Assembly (NCBI RefSeq): GCF_000381365.1 | Contig: NZ_KB905467.1 | Coordinates: forward strand, 989,667 to 1,053,666 | Source: Bacteroides salyersiae WAL 10018 = DSM 18765 = JCM 12988 | GTDB lineage: Bacteria; Bacteroidota; Bacteroidia; Bacteroidales; Bacteroidaceae | Direction: 5' to 3' | Length of the DNA: 64,000 bases | In this document: positions 25,573 to 34,816 of the stretch, piece after piece | Layout: every line of letters begins with the position of its first letter | Position numbering within the stretch: the first letter of the stretch is position 1 | Position numbers and translations under genes: made by a program | Notes under the pieces: model-generated | The model's input: only the letters and a program-made list of their open reading frames with translations | What the model was told of the DNA's origin: nothing | Databases searched by the model: none

Positions 25573-26712
25573 ATGATAGACTTTACCCGATTTCCTTCTC
25601 CTTGTTATATCATGGAAGAAAAGTTGTTGAGAAAGAATCTGAATCTGATAAAAAGTGTGGCCGATAGAGCAGGAGTAGAAATCATCCTTGCTTTCAAATC
25701 TTTTGCTATGTGGCGTTCTTTTTCTATATTCCGTGAGTATATCGCACATTCTACGGCGAGTTCTGTATACGAGGCCCGGTTGGCTTTAGAAGAGTTTGGA
25801 AGTAAAGCACACACTTATTCACCGGCATATACTGAGTCGGATTTTCCCGAGATCATGCGTTGTAGCAGTCATATTACTTTTAATTCTCTGTCACAGTTTC
25901 GGTGTTTTTATCCCTTGGTTGTAGCTGAGGGAAAGAATATCTCTTGCGGCATTCGTATTAATCCCGAATATTCTGAGGTTGAAACGGAATTATATAACCC
26001 TTGTGCTCCCGGTACCCGTTTCGGCATTACTGCCGATTTGTTGCCTGATATTCTTCCGGAAGGGGTTGAAGGTTTTCATTGTCATTGCCATTGTGAATCT
26101 TCTTCTTTCGAACTGGAACGTACTTTGCAGCATCTTGAAGCGAAGTTTTCCCGTTGGTTTCCGCAGATAAAGTGGCTGAATTTAGGGGGAGGGCATCTCA
26201 TGACCCGTAAAGATTATGATACGGAACATCTTATTCGTTTGCTTCAAGGGCTGAAATCCCGTTATCCTCATATGCGTATCATTCTTGAGCCCGGTTCGGC
26301 CTTTACTTGGCAGACGGGGGTATTGACTTCCGAGGTTGTGGACATTGTAAAGAGTCGTGGTATTAAAACTGCCATACTGAACGTCAGCTTTACTTGCCAC
26401 ATGCCCGACTGTCTTGAAATGCCTTATCAACCTGCGGTGCGCGGAGCGGAAATGGGAAATGAGGGGCCTTATGTTTACCGTCTCGGCGGTAATTCCTGTT
26501 TAAGCGGCGATTATATGGGATTGTGGAGTTTTGATCATGAATTGCACATCGGTGAACGGATTGTATTTGAAGATATGATACATTACACGATGGTCAAGAC
26601 AAACATGTTCAATGGCATTCATCATCCTGCCATTGCATTGTGGACAAAAGAAGAAACAGCCGAAATATACAAAGAGTTTTCTTATGAAGATTACCGTGAC
26701 AGAATGAGTTGA
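25573..26712 (+). CDS. nspC: Carboxynorspermidine decarboxylase
   Basis: A 379-residue PLP enzyme of the alanine racemase-fold decarboxylase group. The PLP lysine lies in AFKSF near residue 44, the glycine-rich phosphate loop is NLGGGH and the catalytic cysteine region is GNSCLSGDYMG. It should decarboxylate carboxyspermidine or carboxynorspermidine, the last step of the alternative spermidine pathway used in Bacteroides. The partner carboxyspermidine dehydrogenase is not in this window. It has an ATG start. Confidence 0.93.
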   Translation: MIDFTRFPSPCYIMEEKLLRKNLNLIKSVADRAGVEIILAFKSFAMWRSFSIFREYIAHSTASSVYEARLALEEFGSKAHTYSPAYTESDFPEIMRCSSHITFNSLSQFRCFYPLVVAEGKNISCGIRINPEYSEVETELYNPCAPGTRFGITADLLPDILPEGVEGFHCHCHCESSSFELERTLQHLEAKFSRWFPQIKWLNLGGGHLMTRKDYDTEHLIRLLQGLKSRYPHMRIILEPGSAFTWQTGVLTSEVVDIVKSRGIKTAILNVSFTCHMPDCLEMPYQPAVRGAEMGNEGPYVYRLGGNSCLSGDYMGLWSFDHELHIGERIVFEDMIHYTMVKTNMFNGIHHPAIALWTKEETAEIYKEFSYEDYRDRMS

Positions 26713-26781
26713 TAATCAAATAAATTATTTTTCGGAGTGGGTAAAGAATATATTTTCTTGCGAAAAAAGTATGCAGAATGT

Positions 26782-26811
26782 TTGCACGTTTAGAGAAAAT
26801 CCCTACCTTTG
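26782..26811 (+). promoter_or_regulatory. Promoter of the tRNA cluster
   Basis: TTG at 26782-26784 and TACCTTTG at 26804-26811 are separated by 19 bp, the Bacteroidetes arrangement, ending 18 bp before the first tRNA gene. Confidence 0.8.
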
Positions 26812-26829
26812 CAACCGCAAACGAAAAAT

Positions 26830-26902
26830 GCGGAAATAGCTCAGTTGGTAGAGCATAACCTTGCCAAGGTTAGGGTCGCGAGTTCGAGTCTCGTTTTCCG
26901 CT
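26830..26902 (+). tRNA. tRNA-Gly (GCC)
   Basis: A 73-nt cloverleaf. The anticodon loop TTGCCAA sits between TAACC and GGTTA, and the GCGGAAA acceptor pairs with TTTCCGC. No CCA is encoded. Identical copies are at 27148 and 27374. Confidence 0.97.
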
Positions 26903-26931
26903 CTCTTTGAAATATTGGAAATCCTTTCTTT

Positions 26932-27013
26932 GCCCAGGTGGCGGAATTGGTAGACGCGCACGTTTCAGGTGCGTGTGTCGAGAGGCATGCAGGTTCGAGT
27001 CCTGTTCTGGGCA
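26932..27013 (+). tRNA. tRNA-Leu (CAG)
   Basis: An 82-nt class II tRNA with a variable arm. The anticodon loop TTCAGGT lies between CACGT and GCGTG. GCCCAGG pairs with TCTGGGC in the acceptor stem. An identical copy is at 27252. Confidence 0.96.
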
Positions 27014-27048
27014 CAAAGAAGTGGAGAAGTTCAGAAATAAATAGATTT

Positions 27049-27132
27049 GGAGAGGTGGCGGAATTGGTAGACGCGCTACTTTGAGGGGGTAGTGACAGTT
27101 ATGTCGTGGGAGTTCGAGTCTCCTTCTCTTCA
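27049..27132 (+). tRNA. tRNA-Leu (GAG)
   Basis: An 84-nt class II tRNA. The anticodon loop TTGAGGG lies between CTACT and GGTAG. The acceptor GGAGAGG pairs with TCTCTTC. Confidence 0.94.
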
Positions 27133-27147
27133 CATATATTGAAAAAT

Positions 27148-27220
27148 GCGGAAATAGCTCAGTTGGTAGAGCATAACCTTGCCAAGGTTAGGGTCGCGAG
27201 TTCGAGTCTCGTTTTCCGCT
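27148..27220 (+). tRNA. tRNA-Gly (GCC), second copy
   Basis: Identical in sequence to 26830-26902, 318 bp downstream of it. It also shares the preceding GAAAAAT. Confidence 0.97.
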
Positions 27221-27251
27221 CACGTTCTTTGAACTACAAGATATAAGAAAG

Positions 27252-27333
27252 GCCCAGGTGGCGGAATTGGTAGACGCGCACGTTTCAGGTGCGTGTGTCG
27301 AGAGGCATGCAGGTTCGAGTCCTGTTCTGGGCA
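27252..27333 (+). tRNA. tRNA-Leu (CAG), second copy
   Basis: Identical to 26932-27013, 320 bp downstream of it. Confidence 0.96.
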
Positions 27334-27373
27334 CAGTCTTTTGGAGATGATGAATTGATGAGAGACTTTAATT

Positions 27374-27446
27374 GCGGAAATAGCTCAGTTGGTAGAGCAT
27401 AACCTTGCCAAGGTTAGGGTCGCGAGTTCGAGTCTCGTTTTCCGCT
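27374..27446 (+). tRNA. tRNA-Gly (GCC), third copy
   Basis: Identical to the two other Gly (GCC) genes. It is the last tRNA of the cluster and is followed by a strong terminator. Confidence 0.97.
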
Positions 27447-27453
27447 CAAAAGC

Positions 27454-27498
27454 AAGCGAGGACATTTCGGTTTAATCGAAGTGTCCTCGCTTTTTTGT
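27454..27498 (+). terminator. Terminator of the tRNA cluster
   Basis: AAGCGAGGACATTTCG (27454-27469) pairs with CGAAGTGTCCTCGCTT (27477-27492), with one G-T pair, followed by a T run. Confidence 0.92.
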
Positions 27499-27845
27499 TC
27501 ACCCAGACATGGGGGGAATATCGGATCAACGTAATAACGAGTCATAAATTAGAGTGCTAATTTGTTATTGTTTTGTATAAGTTGTATTTATAGTGTCTTT
27601 TCTGAGATTTTGCTGATAGAAATATAGATAATATTGATAATTGATTTTGTTACCTTTCCTTACATTTGTCTTTATGAAAAAAGAGGTGATAGAAAAGTTA
27701 TGATTAAGTGGTGGGTAGCTATGATAGAAATGCCAATCTTTAATAAACCCTAAAAACTAACCTTTAGTTTTAACTTTATAATGACTCTTTACTCTAATCT
27801 TTAAATAGCGCAAATCATCTGATAAAAATATCTAATACGAATTCA
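27499..27845. other. Intergenic leader upstream of the large outer-membrane protein
   Basis: No gene is seen. TACATTTG at 27661-27668, with TTG at 27641-27643 (17 bp apart), is a possible promoter, which would give a leader of roughly 175 nt. The rest is AT-rich without clear repeats. Confidence 0.5.
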
Positions 27846-30593
27846 TTGAATATAAATAGGTATATAGGTTGCTTTCAGGCTCTTTTAATTTATTGCATAT
27901 TGCAAATGGCATATGCGACGATGGAGGTTAAGGCACAGTCCGGTAAGTTGGTATTTGCCGGACGTGTTCTTGACGAAGAAACTCAGGAACCGATACCTTA
28001 TGCCGCTGTTCAGATCTATGCAATGCCCGATAGTACGTTTATCACCGGAGGAGCAACCGGAGAAGACGGGTGTTTTTCTCTTACTGCTTCTGTTCGTAGG
28101 TCGGGAAAGATATCCGTTCATGTGTCCTATATCGGTTATGCAGCCGTTAATCGTGTATTTGATAATAAGGATTGGAAATTGGGTGATATTTGTCTGGCTC
28201 CCGATGGTTTCATGTTAGAGGAAACTGTTGTAACGGGCAAAGCGCCAATGGCAGTTACCGAGAATGATACTACTGTGTATAACTCTTCCGCATTTCGTAC
28301 TCCTGAAGGTTCCATGCTCGAAGAACTTGTGAAGCAACTGCCGGGTGGAGAGATCACTTCGGATGGAAAATTAATGATTCAGGGTAAAGAGGTGAAAAAG
28401 ATATTGGTAGATGGTAAAGAGTTCTTTTCAGATGATCCGCAGGCTGCTTTGAAGAATCTCCCTGTGGAGATGGTGGAGAAATTGAAAGCCTATGAGCGTA
28501 AGTCCGATCTGGCACGCCTTACGGGGATTGATGACGGCGAAGAGGAGATGATTCTTGATCTCTCTGTAAAAAAGGATATGAAGAAGGGTTGGATGAACAA
28601 TTTTCTTGGCGGCATGGGAAGCAAGAGCCGCTATGAAATAGCTAATACCATGAATCGTATCCGGGAAACTTCACAACTCACCGTCATTGCAAATTGGAAT
28701 AATACTAACAATCAAGGCTTTTCGGAATTACAACAGGAATCCTCCAATGCCACGGGCAATACACGCAGCAGGGCCGGCTTGACGACTTCTCGTTCGTTGG
28801 GAGTTAACTTTAGTAAAGATTTTGGGAGTGTGAAGTTTCGTTCGAATGTGCAATATGCCGGTACGGACCGAAAGGAAGAAAGTAGTACGATGACCGATAA
28901 TTTTATGAAAAAGGAAAAGTCGATCACGAATAGTACGAATAGTACGCGAAATAAAAACGACGGAATTACGGGGAATGCATATTTGGAATGGAAAATAGAT
29001 ACAGTGACTAATCTGATCTTTCGTCCAACTTTCCGTTATTCTGCGGCGGAGCGTCAGGGGGCCGGTTATCAAAAGAGTTGGGCGGATGAGGAGGAACTGA
29101 ATGAAAAAGAATCCTCCAACTGGTCGGAAAGTTCACAATACAATCTGGCACTGATGTTGCAAATAAGCCGTAAATTAAACCGTAGAGGACGTAATGTCGC
29201 CTTGAAACTTGATTACGGGGTCAATACTTCCTCATCTGACCGGCTTAACTATGCCACTACACGCTATTTTAAAAACGGGACAGAAAAGGTGCTGAACCAG
29301 AAGATAGAAAATCAAACAGACGGTGATAACTATCGTATTCAGCTTGTATACGTGGAGCCGTTGCCATGGGCACATTTTCTTCAATTTCGTTACAGTTATC
29401 AACATCGGACGTCCAATTCCGATCGTAAAGCTTACAATTGGAATAAAGAATTAGAAGATTTTACAGAAGACCCTGATACACTTAACAGTAACTGTTTTGA
29501 AAACCAATATTCCAATCATCTGGTGAATCTGTCTGTACGTACTTCACAGAAAAAATATAATTATAATGTCGGAGTTGATCTCGAACCACAAAAATCGGTC
29601 AGTGACAATTTTCTGTTGGATGAACTTAAGTATAGCCTTCCCCGGAGTGTTCTCAACTTTTCACCGACAGTGAGTTTCCGATATAAGTTTTCCAAACGTA
29701 CCCGTTTGCAGATTACTTATCGCGGTAAGAGTCGTCAACCTTCCGTTCGTGATCTCCAACCTGTTGCCGATCAGACTAATCCGTTGAATATCCGTATGGG
29801 TAATCCGTCGTTGAAACCATCGTATACCAACACTTTTAATCTCAATTATAACACTTACAATGTAAAACACCAACGAAACATGGTGTTGCAACTGACTGCC
29901 GAGAATACATTAAACAGTGTGACCAATCAGGTGACTTATGACAGTGAGACCGGAGGACGGACGACTCTACCCGTCAACATGAATGGTAACTGGCAAACAC
30001 AGGGCTCTTTTTCATTAAGTACCCCGTTTAAGAATAAACACTGGCTGATACGTACGTATTCGATGCTCCGCTATAGTAATAAGAATGGTTATACTACGCT
30101 TAATAAAGAAGAACCTCAGAAAAGCTCTGTCCGTCATTTAACAGCTCGTGAAAGACTTACTCTGACCTATCGTACGGAACAGTTCGAGGTGGGGGTGCGA
30201 GGTTCCGTACTTTATAATAACTCTTATAATAATGTAAGAAGTATCCGTACAAAGACATTTGATTATCAGACCGGAATGAATGTTCAGTGGTATTTTCCTC
30301 TCGGTTTTGAGTTGTATAGCGATGCGGTTTGGAATTTGCGTGCCGGATATGGTACAGATGAGGGGAATGATTATCTGATGTGGAATATGCAAATTTCCAA
30401 GTCTTTCTTTAAGCGAAAACAGTTGCTGCTGAGATTTAAAATCTATGATATTTTGCAGCAGGAGAATGCATTGATGCGTACCATTACAGCAACTGCTATA
30501 CGGGATACGGAATCGAATGTATTGGGAAGCTATTTCATGTTTCATGCTATTGTCAGAATAAATAAGATGGGAGGGAAGGCGAAACGCCGATGA
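27846..30593 (+). CDS. Outer-membrane beta-barrel protein, TonB-receptor-like (carboxypeptidase-regulatory + OMP_b-brl_3)
   Basis: A 915-residue protein. The N-terminus is a signal peptide (about 1-31, ...VKAQ) only if translation starts at the TTG at 27846; no ATG exists upstream in frame, and the first ATG (27906) would remove the signal. Residues about 35-125 are a carboxypeptidase-regulatory-like beta domain (GRVLDEETQEPIPYAAV), then a short plug region (ETVVTGKAP...VKKILVDGKEFFSDDP) and a barrel to the C-terminus. This is the family of large Bacteroidetes barrels often found beside two-component or efflux genes. It precedes the RND genes on the same strand. Confidence 0.85.
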   Translation: MNINRYIGCFQALLIYCILQMAYATMEVKAQSGKLVFAGRVLDEETQEPIPYAAVQIYAMPDSTFITGGATGEDGCFSLTASVRRSGKISVHVSYIGYAAVNRVFDNKDWKLGDICLAPDGFMLEETVVTGKAPMAVTENDTTVYNSSAFRTPEGSMLEELVKQLPGGEITSDGKLMIQGKEVKKILVDGKEFFSDDPQAALKNLPVEMVEKLKAYERKSDLARLTGIDDGEEEMILDLSVKKDMKKGWMNNFLGGMGSKSRYEIANTMNRIRETSQLTVIANWNNTNNQGFSELQQESSNATGNTRSRAGLTTSRSLGVNFSKDFGSVKFRSNVQYAGTDRKEESSTMTDNFMKKEKSITNSTNSTRNKNDGITGNAYLEWKIDTVTNLIFRPTFRYSAAERQGAGYQKSWADEEELNEKESSNWSESSQYNLALMLQISRKLNRRGRNVALKLDYGVNTSSSDRLNYATTRYFKNGTEKVLNQKIENQTDGDNYRIQLVYVEPLPWAHFLQFRYSYQHRTSNSDRKAYNWNKELEDFTEDPDTLNSNCFENQYSNHLVNLSVRTSQKKYNYNVGVDLEPQKSVSDNFLLDELKYSLPRSVLNFSPTVSFRYKFSKRTRLQITYRGKSRQPSVRDLQPVADQTNPLNIRMGNPSLKPSYTNTFNLNYNTYNVKHQRNMVLQLTAENTLNSVTNQVTYDSETGGRTTLPVNMNGNWQTQGSFSLSTPFKNKHWLIRTYSMLRYSNKNGYTTLNKEEPQKSSVRHLTARERLTLTYRTEQFEVGVRGSVLYNNSYNNVRSIRTKTFDYQTGMNVQWYFPLGFELYSDAVWNLRAGYGTDEGNDYLMWNMQISKSFFKRKQLLLRFKIYDILQQENALMRTITATAIRDTESNVLGSYFMFHAIVRINKMGGKAKRR

Positions 30594-30700
30594 GTCAGTT
30601 CCTTCTTTTTCCGTTTCAGTCTCCGATTTTCCACTTCAGTATTTTTTTTCCTTCTATTTTGAAAATGACCTTGTATGTTTGCCGTAAAAATATGTAGGTA

Positions 30701-31768
30701 ATGAATATGGAGGTAAAGAAATTTGTTTGTCTTTTTCTTGTTGCCACTTTGGGTATTTCATGCAGTATGGGTGAAAAAGACAAGAAGGAAGAAAGGATGT
30801 CGGTCAGGGTTTTCTGTGCCGAGAAAGCTGTCAGCGAAGGAGAAAGGGAATTCACTTTCTTGTCGCAACCTTTTAAGTCTACGGAGTTATCTTTTCGGGT
30901 AGGCGGCCCGATATTGGATTTTGATGTCCGATCGGGGCAGTTTTTTCGTAAAGGTGAGTTGATTGCAGCGATTGACGATCGCGATTTCAAAGTTCGTAAG
31001 GAGAAAGCGGAAGCTGTATACCATCAGGCAGAGACTGAGTTTAAGCGTGTTGCAACATTATATGCAAAAGAGAATATTTCTGCCAGCACATATGAGAAAG
31101 CAAAGGCGGATTGTGCTATTGCCCGGGCTGCTTATGAGACGGCTGCCAATGAGTTGGCAGACACCCGCTTATTGGCACCTTTTGACGGATATGTGCAAGA
31201 GGTGAATATAGAGCGTTATCAAGATGTACGTGCATCCCAATCTGTTGTCAGTTTTATTGACCTATCGCGTTTGAAGATAGAAACGTATATTCCCGAAAAT
31301 ATGGCTGTGGCATTGCAACGGCAACCGGACGGCCTTTTCGGATATAAACTGAAATTTCGTTTTGATGCTTTGGGAGATAAAGTGTATGCTACCGATGATG
31401 TACAGGTGTCCAAGACTACTACTACGAATAATCTATCCTTTATTCTGACTGCCATTCTTGACAATCGGGACGATAAGCTACCGGGAGGTATGAGTGGCAC
31501 GATGTCAATCACTTTTCCGGAAGATTCGATACAGGAAGAAAGTCCGGTTTTTATCCCTCAACTGGCTGTGTGTCATCGTCCTGCGACGGGCACCTTTGTA
31601 TGGAGATTGACAGAAAGCAATCGTGTAGAGGCTATCCCTGTGACGATTGGCAATCTGAAGAGAGACAATAAAATAGAAATCCTGTCAGGGCTTACTACGG
31701 GAGATAAAGTTGTGCTGAGCGGACATAGTTTTCTTTCCGAAGGACAGGAAGTAAATATTATCAAATAG
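30701..31768 (+). CDS. RND efflux periplasmic adaptor (membrane fusion lipoprotein)
   Basis: A 355-residue protein with a lipobox GISC at Cys21. The lipoyl/barrel-sandwich half-motifs (FRVGGPILDFDVRSGQFFRKGELIAAIDDRDF and TRLLAPFDGYVQEV) flank an alpha-helical hairpin at about 100-150. It links the inner-membrane RND pump with TolC. It has an ATG start; a TATGTTTG box lies at 30674-30681. It is 9 nt from the pump gene. Confidence 0.92.
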   Translation: MNMEVKKFVCLFLVATLGISCSMGEKDKKEERMSVRVFCAEKAVSEGEREFTFLSQPFKSTELSFRVGGPILDFDVRSGQFFRKGELIAAIDDRDFKVRKEKAEAVYHQAETEFKRVATLYAKENISASTYEKAKADCAIARAAYETAANELADTRLLAPFDGYVQEVNIERYQDVRASQSVVSFIDLSRLKIETYIPENMAVALQRQPDGLFGYKLKFRFDALGDKVYATDDVQVSKTTTTNNLSFILTAILDNRDDKLPGGMSGTMSITFPEDSIQEESPVFIPQLAVCHRPATGTFVWRLTESNRVEAIPVTIGNLKRDNKIEILSGLTTGDKVVLSGHSFLSEGQEVNIIK

Positions 31769-31777
31769 GCAGGCAAT

Positions 31778-34700
31778 ATGAAGAAGATGGTAGCATTCTT
31801 TTTAAAGAACCGGGCTTTTGCTATGTTGATTTTATTTTTGGTGTTGGCGGGCGGTCTTTATTCGTACTTTAAAATGGGAAAACTCGAAGACGCTCCTTTT
31901 ACTATCAAGCAGGCACTCGTAACTACTGCATATCCCGGTGCGTCACCGCACGAAGTGCAGACCCAAGTGACCGATGTATTGGAGGAAGCGATTCAATCAA
32001 TCGGTGAGGTGTATTATTTGAAGACGGACAATCGGGCAGGACTTTCAAAAATTACAGTCTATGTGAAAAAGGAGATTCGTGCAGACGAGATGCAGCAGTT
32101 ATGGGATAAACTACGGCGTAAAGTAGGTGATGCACAGTCTAAATTGCCTGCAGGGGCAGCCACTTCGGTGGTAAATGATGATTTTGGCGATGTACTTGGC
32201 GTGTTCTATGGTTTGTGTAGTGATAAACATTCGTATCGCGAACTGGAAGATCAAGCTAAAAATATAAAGAACGAATTGCTTAAAATCAAGGATGTGGCCA
32301 AAGTAGAGATATTCGGTATCCAGAATCCGGTGATCGAAGTGTTGTTGCAGCCCTCGCTTATGGTTCAAACCGGAATTACCACAGCCGATATAGCCCGTGC
32401 ATTCGAGAAACAGAATAAAGTAGTGGATGCCGGTGCTGTTGAGAATGGAGATAACCGTCTTCGTATCGAAGCACGTGGTAGTTTTACCAATCTGGAAGAA
32501 ATCGAAAATCTGACTATTGTTTCAAAAACCGGTGAGTATTTCCGGCTCAAAGAGATAGCGATGATAAGCGAGAGTTATGCACGTCCTGCCCGTAATCTGA
32601 TGAAGGTCAACAATACCCCGGCTTTAGGTATTGCCATTTCTACCGTTTCGGACGGTAATGTGGTGAATATGGCTGCTCTTGTGAAAGAGACAGTGGAGCG
32701 TACGAACGTGGAGATGCCCGATGGCTTCGAATTGCTGACAATCTATGATCAAGGTTATGAATCGGCTGTCGCCAATGACGGATTTATACTTAATCTGATC
32801 ATTTCCGTTCTCACTGTCGTGGCGGTATTGCTCTTCTTTATAGGATTTAAAAATGGTATTCTGATAGGGAGCGGACTGGTATTTTCTATTTTTGCCACTC
32901 TCATCTATATGCATGCCAACGGAATTGCCTTACAACGCATGTCCCTGGCGGCAATCATTATTGCTATGGGAATGCTTGTAGATAATGCCATAGTGATATT
33001 CGACTCGGCTCTGATGAATATGGAGCGTGGAATGCGTAAACGCAACGCCATTATGAAAGCGGTATCCGGTACGGCAATACCTCTGCTTGCTGCTACAGTC
33101 ATTGCTATCCTTACATTTATGCCGGTTTATCTTTCTCCCGATATCACAGGCGAACTGCTTTCGTCTCTTTTTATTGTGATAGCCGTTTCTTTGTTGTTCA
33201 GTTGGATATTTGCCATTACACAGAATGCATTGTTCATTGAATTGTTTGTAAGGCGTCCACGTCCGGAAGAATTAAAAAGTGAACTCTATCAAGGGAAGAT
33301 GTACAACTGGTTTCGAAAAATGTTGGAACATGCCATCCGTCGGAAATATATTTTACTGGGGGTAATGGTTGGTTTGTTACTTCTTTCGGGGTGGGGATTC
33401 CGTTTTATCCCGAAACGTTTTACGCCGCAACTCAATAAGCAATATTTTACCATTGACATGTGGATGCCCGAAGGTACAAAGATAGAGCGTATGGAAGCGG
33501 CTACGAGAGAGGTGTCTGATTTTCTGGAAAGTTTTGAGAACACCCGGCAGGTATCTACTTTTATCGGACAGACACCGCCGCGTTTTTATCTGGCCAATGC
33601 TGCTTTCGGCCCTCAGCCTAACTATGCACAATGCCTCGTAGAAGCCTATTCGCCCGAAAAAGCCCGTGAATTACAGGCTATACTTCGTGATACGGTAGGG
33701 AAGCAGTTTCCGGATATCTTTATGCGGGTAAACCGCTTTGAATTGAACACCGTACCACAGGCTTTGATAGAAGCCCGTTTCTGCGGACCAGATGAGGCGG
33801 TATTGGACTCCTTGACGGAATTGGCACTTAGCGTGATGCGTCGTAATCCGAAAGTTGCTAATGCCCGTAATGAATGGGGGAACATGGCGATGATGGTGCA
33901 GGCAGACTACGAACCGGTGAAGGCCGGGCGGTTGAGCATCGGTAAAGATGATATGATAGAGGCAACCAAAGCGGTTGGTGATGGTATTTCGGTAGGTATT
34001 TACCGTGACAATGAGAAGAAGGTACCGGTACTTTTGAAATCGGATGTATCCGGCGAGATGAATCTCGATCGTTTGGGCGATCTTGCCGTGTGGAACGGAG
34101 CACATTCGGCACCATTGGCACAGGTGACAAAGGATATATGTATCGGGTGGGAATTTCCATTGGTTCGTACCTATAACCGGCAATTGTCTATGGCTGCCAT
34201 GTGTGATGTAAAACCAGGGCATACAATGGCGGAAGTACATTCCGAAATAAAAGAAGAAGTAGAGGCTATACAGCTTCCCGAAGGATATACTTTTTTCTGG
34301 GATGCACAGTATAAGACGCAGAAGGAAGGAATGGCGGCATTGACAAAATACTTTCCGTTGGCGCTATTGCTATTGGTACTTATTCTTGTAGCTCTGTTCC
34401 GTAATTATCGCCAACCGTTGATAACGTTTCTTGTATTACCTCTGTCGGTGACCGGGGTTGTGTTCGGTCAGTTGGTTACAGGTACTGAGTTCGGGTTCTT
34501 CAGTATTGCCGGTTGGCTGGGGTTGTTGGGGATGATTATAAAAAATGTTATTGTGTTGCTGGATGAAGTAAACGTACAACTTCGCGCAGGAATAAAACCT
34601 TATACGGCTATTATTGAATCTACCGTTTCACGTGTACGTCCGGTGCTGATGGCTGCGGTAACTACCATATTAGGTATGGTTCCTCTTTTGTTCGATGTTG

Positions 34701-34816
34701 TATTTGCCGGGATGGCTGCGGCAATCGTGTTTGGTTTGACGTTTGCCACGCTGCTTACTTTGTTTGTAACCCCGGCACTATATGCTGTGTTTTATAAAAT
34801 AAAGAAAGAGTCATGA
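31778..34816 (+). CDS. RND efflux transporter permease (AcrB/HAE1 family)
   Basis: A 1012-residue proton-driven pump. It has 12 transmembrane segments in two halves with large periplasmic loops. The TM4 motif GMLVDNAIVIFDSA carries the proton-relay Asp, and a matching TM10-11 (GLLGMIIKNVIVLLDEV) closes the second half. The N-terminal FFLKNRAFAMLILFLVLAGG starts TM1. The substrate is unknown. It overlaps the TolC gene by 4 nt (ATGA), so the adaptor, pump and TolC form one operon. Confidence 0.94.
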   Translation: MKKMVAFFLKNRAFAMLILFLVLAGGLYSYFKMGKLEDAPFTIKQALVTTAYPGASPHEVQTQVTDVLEEAIQSIGEVYYLKTDNRAGLSKITVYVKKEIRADEMQQLWDKLRRKVGDAQSKLPAGAATSVVNDDFGDVLGVFYGLCSDKHSYRELEDQAKNIKNELLKIKDVAKVEIFGIQNPVIEVLLQPSLMVQTGITTADIARAFEKQNKVVDAGAVENGDNRLRIEARGSFTNLEEIENLTIVSKTGEYFRLKEIAMISESYARPARNLMKVNNTPALGIAISTVSDGNVVNMAALVKETVERTNVEMPDGFELLTIYDQGYESAVANDGFILNLIISVLTVVAVLLFFIGFKNGILIGSGLVFSIFATLIYMHANGIALQRMSLAAIIIAMGMLVDNAIVIFDSALMNMERGMRKRNAIMKAVSGTAIPLLAATVIAILTFMPVYLSPDITGELLSSLFIVIAVSLLFSWIFAITQNALFIELFVRRPRPEELKSELYQGKMYNWFRKMLEHAIRRKYILLGVMVGLLLLSGWGFRFIPKRFTPQLNKQYFTIDMWMPEGTKIERMEAATREVSDFLESFENTRQVSTFIGQTPPRFYLANAAFGPQPNYAQCLVEAYSPEKARELQAILRDTVGKQFPDIFMRVNRFELNTVPQALIEARFCGPDEAVLDSLTELALSVMRRNPKVANARNEWGNMAMMVQADYEPVKAGRLSIGKDDMIEATKAVGDGISVGIYRDNEKKVPVLLKSDVSGEMNLDRLGDLAVWNGAHSAPLAQVTKDICIGWEFPLVRTYNRQLSMAAMCDVKPGHTMAEVHSEIKEEVEAIQLPEGYTFFWDAQYKTQKEGMAALTKYFPLALLLLVLILVALFRNYRQPLITFLVLPLSVTGVVFGQLVTGTEFGFFSIAGWLGLLGMIIKNVIVLLDEVNVQLRAGIKPYTAIIESTVSRVRPVLMAAVTTILGMVPLLFDVVFAGMAAAIVFGLTFATLLTLFVTPALYAVFYKIKKES

